Shown: positions 7,154-9,464 of the stretch, one piece after another | Numbering within the stretch: position 1 is the first letter of the stretch | How the letters are laid out: every line of letters begins with the position of its first letter | Assembly: GCA_900318975.1 (NCBI GenBank) | Contig: ONMY01000213.1 | Span: 1-9,464 of the forward strand | Length of the DNA: 9,464 nt | Direction: 5' to 3' | Source: an uncultured Bacillota bacterium | GTDB taxonomy: Bacteria; Bacillota_I; Bacilli_A; Izemoplasmatales; UBA1188 | Program-made: the position numbers and the translations under genes | Notes under the pieces: generated by a model | Told to the model about the DNA's origin: nothing | The model's database searches: none | The model's input: only the letters and a program-made list of their open reading frames with translations

Positions 7154-7180
7154 TTTCATAAAAATTTTCATTTTTTGCAT

Positions 7181-7208
7181 ATAAAAACCACTAGTTTAAT
7201 ACTAGTGG
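7181..7208 (-). terminator. Intrinsic terminator after the diguanylate cyclase gene
   Basis: The minus strand reads CCACTAGT, a 5-base loop, ACTAGTGG, then TTTTTAT. This gives a perfect 8-bp stem followed by a U-tract. It starts 22 bp past the TAA at 7230-7232. It should separate the diguanylate cyclase transcript from the giant lipoprotein gene. Confidence 0.9.
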
Positions 7209-7229
7209 CTAATTATATGGTTTTTCGAG

Positions 7230-8378
7230 TTAATCTTTCTTGTTGTAGTCTTTTTGCTCATATAAGAGCTCATCTGCTTTATCTAAATATGCTTCTACTG
7301 TTACTTTTGGATCTATGCATATTACACATCCAGCAGCAACTGATATATCGTATGGTTTTTCTTGCTGTTTGCATTTTTCTTTGGTGAGATTTGCAATTCT
7401 CTTTATTATTTCATCCTTTTCATATGATGGGTCATTTGATTTAATTGCAATTATAAATTCATCTCCACCATATCTTGCTGCAAAGCCTTGTATCTCACCA
7501 ACAACTTCTTTTATTGAATCGCCAAGAATTACAAGTGCACTATCTCCTTCAAGGTGTCCATAGTTATCATTTATTGCTTTAAAACTATTGATGTCACAAA
7601 GATATAGATAGAGAGGGTTTTCTAAAGAAACATTTGAAATCTGTGAAACGAGATATTCCATTGCTTTTCTTCTATTGTTCATCTGCGTTAGTGCATCTGT
7701 GTTAATTGATGATTGTTGGAACGTTGTGAATAGCGTTAGGATTACAGAGAATATTGCGATTGGAATAATTGTTAGTCCTTCAAGCATATCATCAACAATT
7801 ATCCATGATACTAAGAATATTACAAGTAATAGAATAATTAGATAATTCTTTCTTGTTTGTGGTGAATTAGATCTAAGCATTTCGACTAATGATGATACTA
7901 GAATAATTGCGAAATAGATAAAAGCACAAACTACCAGAATGAAATAAATATCTCCATGCACTAGATTTCCCTCTTCAGAAATATAGAACACTCTACCATT
8001 AAATATTGAGATAAATAAGAATATTTCTGTTATGATGAATGGCAAAAATCCGTAAAGTTCATATAGAGTATTTCTACTATTTGAATATCCGAAATAAACC
8101 ATAACAAGTTTATAAAAACAAAAACAATTAAATAGAACAGAAGAAAGAGATAGGAAACATATAATAGTAAATAACCATTCAGGAAGGCTAATAACATCGA
8201 ACTCCTGCATTGTCCAAAGGGTATTCATAATAGTATAAAAAAGGAATGCTAAAATGAATATCCTGAAAATAAGATATTCTCTTTTCTTCATTAGATCTGG
8301 AGTAGTTCTAAAAAATAGATATCCAGACATAACAAAGAGGAAAAAATTAAAGATAAAATAGACTGTTAAAACTTCCAT
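7230..8378 (-). CDS. Membrane diguanylate cyclase (polytopic N-terminus plus GGDEF domain)
   Basis: The product makes cyclic di-GMP from two GTP, a second messenger for adhesion and surface life. Counting from the Met at 8378 it has 382 residues. About seven hydrophobic segments (near 2-21, 34-55, 68-94, 108-126, 144-166, 178-194, 201-219) form a membrane sensor of no recognised type. The GGDEF domain follows with its lead-in 'D-A-L-T-Q-M-N-N-R-R' (Asp228), metal ligand Asp262, 'FKxIND' and 'GHxxGD' motifs, and an intact R-Y-G-G-D-E-F (GGDEF 304-308), so it should be active. No RxxD inhibitory site precedes the motif. The Shine-Dalgarno site GGAAGG (8392-8387) is 8 nt from the ATG at 8378 but only 2 nt from one at 8384, so I prefer 8378; the longer form adds two residues. 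A terminator follows. Confidence 0.93.
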   Translation of the reverse strand: MEVLTVYFIFNFFLFVMSGYLFFRTTPDLMKKREYLIFRIFILAFLFYTIMNTLWTMQEFDVISLPEWLFTIICFLSLSSVLFNCFCFYKLVMVYFGYSNSRNTLYELYGFLPFIITEIFLFISIFNGRVFYISEEGNLVHGDIYFILVVCAFIYFAIILVSSLVEMLRSNSPQTRKNYLIILLLVIFLVSWIIVDDMLEGLTIIPIAIFSVILTLFTTFQQSSINTDALTQMNNRRKAMEYLVSQISNVSLENPLYLYLCDINSFKAINDNYGHLEGDSALVILGDSIKEVVGEIQGFAARYGGDEFIIAIKSNDPSYEKDEIIKRIANLTKEKCKQQEKPYDISVAAGCVICIDPKVTVEAYLDKADELLYEQKDYNKKD

Positions 8379-8386
8379 TTGCATTT

Positions 8387-8392
8387 CCTTCC
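8387..8392 (-). promoter_or_regulatory. Shine-Dalgarno site deciding the diguanylate cyclase start
   Basis: GGAAGG on the minus strand lies 2 nt before the ATG at 8384 and 8 nt before the in-frame ATG at 8378. The usual spacing of 5-9 nt favours 8378. Confidence 0.6.
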
Positions 8393-8398
8393 ATATAT

Positions 8399-8427
8399 AT
8401 TATAGTCAATTGATAGTTTTTTATGAA
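8399..8427 (-). promoter_or_regulatory. Candidate promoter of the diguanylate cyclase gene
   Basis: TTCATA (8427-8422), a 17-bp spacer and a perfect TATAAT (8404-8399) read on the minus strand. The predicted start near 8392 would leave a leader of only 8-14 nt, so transcripts would begin at the Shine-Dalgarno site. The gene could also be read through from the DUF308 gene upstream, since no terminator lies between them. Confidence 0.4.
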
Positions 8428-8443
8428 TAAATATGTTTAAATT

Positions 8444-8914
8444 TTATTTATTTGCAAGTATTAATACACCATCAACAACCATTAAAACACCAGCAATAAT
8501 ATAAAGAACATTAACGAATTCCCATGCAAAGTGATTGCCAAATGATACGAGTAATACGAGTACCCCCGCAGCTAGTTGTAATAGCGATGATAAAAAGTAT
8601 GCTTTCTTTCCACCAAGAAGTCCTCTTAGTCCATAGATTATAAGTGATATACCTAGTATTAGAAGTGCAACCCAAAGGATTGTCCAACTGAATACAATTA
8701 TCACAACACCTACGGCAATTTCAATTATTCCAAGTAGCATTAATCCTAGTGAAAAAATGCTTAAAATACCATATGCAATTAAAATAACACCGATAATAGT
8801 GATTAAAACATTTGCGATGTTTTTTGCAGCGCCTATGCCGCCAAGGGCTAGTGCAAGGCCTAAAACAATAAGTATTACTGCTGGCCAGAAATTTTTATTA
8901 GTTGTTTTTGCCAT
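8444..8914 (-). CDS. DUF308/HdeD-like small membrane protein
   Basis: This 156-residue protein has a short basic start (MAKTTNKNF) and then about six hydrophobic helices (near 9-29, 32-53, 55-76, 78-97, 106-124, 132-153). Short loops contain Gly, and the internal pattern 'hhxGhhhhhxGhxxh' repeats. This matches the DUF308 repeat family, which includes HdeD of enteric bacteria. HdeD is linked to acid resistance, but the biochemical role of most members is unknown. The basic loop 'GGKK' near residue 102 is probably cytoplasmic. The ribosome site AAAAGGAG ends 8 nt before the ATG. The gene lies 31 bp after the acetyltransferase with no promoter or terminator seen between them, so the two are probably cotranscribed. 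Family placement rests on topology and repeat pattern, not on catalytic residues. Confidence 0.8.
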   Translation of the reverse strand: MAKTTNKNFWPAVILIVLGLALALGGIGAAKNIANVLITIIGVILIAYGILSIFSLGLMLLGIIEIAVGVVIIVFSWTILWVALLILGISLIIYGLRGLLGGKKAYFLSSLLQLAAGVLVLLVSFGNHFAWEFVNVLYIIAGVLMVVDGVLILANK

Positions 8915-8922
8915 TTTTAAAA

Positions 8923-8930
8923 CTCCTTTT
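8923..8930 (-). promoter_or_regulatory. Shine-Dalgarno site of the DUF308 gene
   Basis: AAAAGGAG on the minus strand, 8 nt before the ATG at 8914, supports that start. Confidence 0.85.
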
Positions 8931-8945
8931 CAATAGACAAAATTT

Positions 8946-9464
8946 TTAATTTATTTTCAAGTGTACTGCAACTAGATCTTTCCCTGTTTTTGTAAAACCT
9001 AATCTTTCGTATACTTTTATTGCTGGAATATTATCTATATCTACTTCAAGAAAAATATTTTTTGAATCATCTAGTTCAACTGCGAATGCTAACATATCTT
9101 TCGCAAAGCCCATATTCCTATATTCTTCTTTTACAAATACATCGAATACCACGTTTTTTTGAAGTCCATAAGATATATCGATATAGCCAACTACCTCATT
9201 ATTTCCTATTCCAAGGATAGTTCTAAATCTATCCTGTGCTTTTAATATCTTCTCTCCAGTCCAATATACATCTTTAGAATGGATTTTTAGATATTCTTTT
9301 TTATATTTATTAGAGTAGAGAACAACCTTGTTTTCTATTCTTCTTTTCTTAAAATCTTTAAGATGCATTTCTTGTTGAATTGTGTCAAATTTTGCATGAT
9401 ATTTTTCTAAGAATTCATTAAATAAATTATTCTTTGGATTATAGACAAAATCAATCTTATAATC
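8946..9464 (-). CDS. GNAT-family N-acetyltransferase, 5' end outside window
   Basis: GNAT enzymes transfer acetyl from acetyl-CoA to an amine of a small molecule or protein; the substrate here is not evident. The frame is open from the right edge to TAA at 8946, giving 172 visible residues. The core is typical. Strand 4 'VVFDVFV' leads into the acetyl-CoA loop R-N-M-G-F-A (116-121 of the visible part). Then come helix 3, strand 5 'IFLEVD', and 'N-I-P-A-I-K-V-Y-E-R-L-G-F' (145-157), the usual motif B. An ATG at 9368 has no ribosome site before it. The 32 residues upstream read as plausible protein in the same frame (for example NEFLEKYHAKFD), so that ATG is internal and the real start lies outside. 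The N-terminal part is longer than in a minimal GNAT, perhaps a second domain. Confidence 0.88.
   Translation of the reverse strand, partial: DYKIDFVYNPKNNLFNEFLEKYHAKFDTIQQEMHLKDFKKRRIENKVVLYSNKYKKEYLKIHSKDVYWTGEKILKAQDRFRTILGIGNNEVVGYIDISYGLQKNVVFDVFVKEEYRNMGFAKDMLAFAVELDDSKNIFLEVDIDNIPAIKVYERLGFTKTGKDLVAVHLKIN

Larger units (their letters stand above)
6972..7229. other. Intergenic regulatory region between the diguanylate cyclase and giant lipoprotein genes
   Basis: This 258-bp stretch is very A+T-rich and holds no convincing gene. Going in the direction of transcription it contains the terminator (7181-7208), the cre-like site (7138-7153), the A8-TTAA-T8 palindrome (7117-7136), an extended -10 promoter candidate (7078-7106), a TATAAT box (7015-7020) and the ribosome site (6978-6985). 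I saw no structured riboswitch. In particular there is no c-di-GMP (GEMM) motif despite the neighbouring GGDEF gene. Confidence 0.7.

Noticed and set aside
7136..7171. Minus-strand 11-residue upstream ORF (MKIFMKMKPIS) before the giant gene
   Set aside because: It has no ribosome site, it overlaps the cre-like operator, and it lies upstream of the likely transcription start. Such short frames are expected by chance.
6972..7229. Search for a c-di-GMP (GEMM) or other riboswitch in the leader
   Set aside because: The leader is almost entirely A/T with no G/C-rich paired elements apart from the terminator of the previous gene.
7175..7563. Two overlapping plus-strand open frames antisense to the GGDEF domain
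   Set aside because: The minus-strand GGDEF gene has clear catalytic motifs, and the plus-strand frames have none.
9020..9220. Plus-strand open frame of 66 codons
   Set aside because: It is antisense to the GNAT motifs A and B, so it is a shadow.

Overview
The window is A+T-rich and every supported gene lies on the minus strand. Shine-Dalgarno sites close to AGGAG, a lipobox lipoprotein, an intrinsic terminator, a match to the CcpA cre consensus and BspA-type leucine-rich repeats together suggest a low-GC Bacillota bacterium, perhaps an uncultured host-associated anaerobe. TGG encodes Trp and no TGA occurs in about 2,900 read codons, so the standard bacterial code fits. No species can be named from this sequence.

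In transcription order, right to left, there are four genes. (1) A GNAT N-acetyltransferase (8946-9464) is cut by the right edge; its frame stays open to the last base. (2) After 31 bp comes a small six-helix DUF308/HdeD-like membrane protein (8444-8914). (3) After about 60 bp comes a polytopic membrane diguanylate cyclase with an intact GGDEF motif (7230-8378 or 8384), closed by a strong hairpin terminator at 7181-7208. (4) A 258-bp regulatory gap holds a perfect cre-like operator, a poly-A/T palindrome and candidate promoters. It leads into a giant surface lipoprotein gene (1-6971) that fills about three quarters of the window and runs off the left edge.

I translated the giant gene codon by codon and found no stop in 2,323 codons. 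It encodes a lipoprotein signal peptide (Cys28), a small beta-rich domain, two InlB-type B repeats, five Fn3-like modules about 79 residues apart, two more InlB-type repeats, and then about 44 BspA/LRR_5 leucine-rich repeats. Two non-LRR segments interrupt the repeat array. One is an acidic glycine-rich loop. The other is a tandem pair of four-cysteine zinc ribbons held between polyglycine linkers, which is odd because such ribbons are normally cytosolic.

A possible common theme is the cell envelope: a c-di-GMP synthase and a small membrane protein lie next to a very large adhesin-like lipoprotein. The terminator and separate promoter region indicate that the lipoprotein gene is its own transcription unit. 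The cre-like site suggests control by carbon supply or another LacI-family regulator. This functional link is inference from position only.
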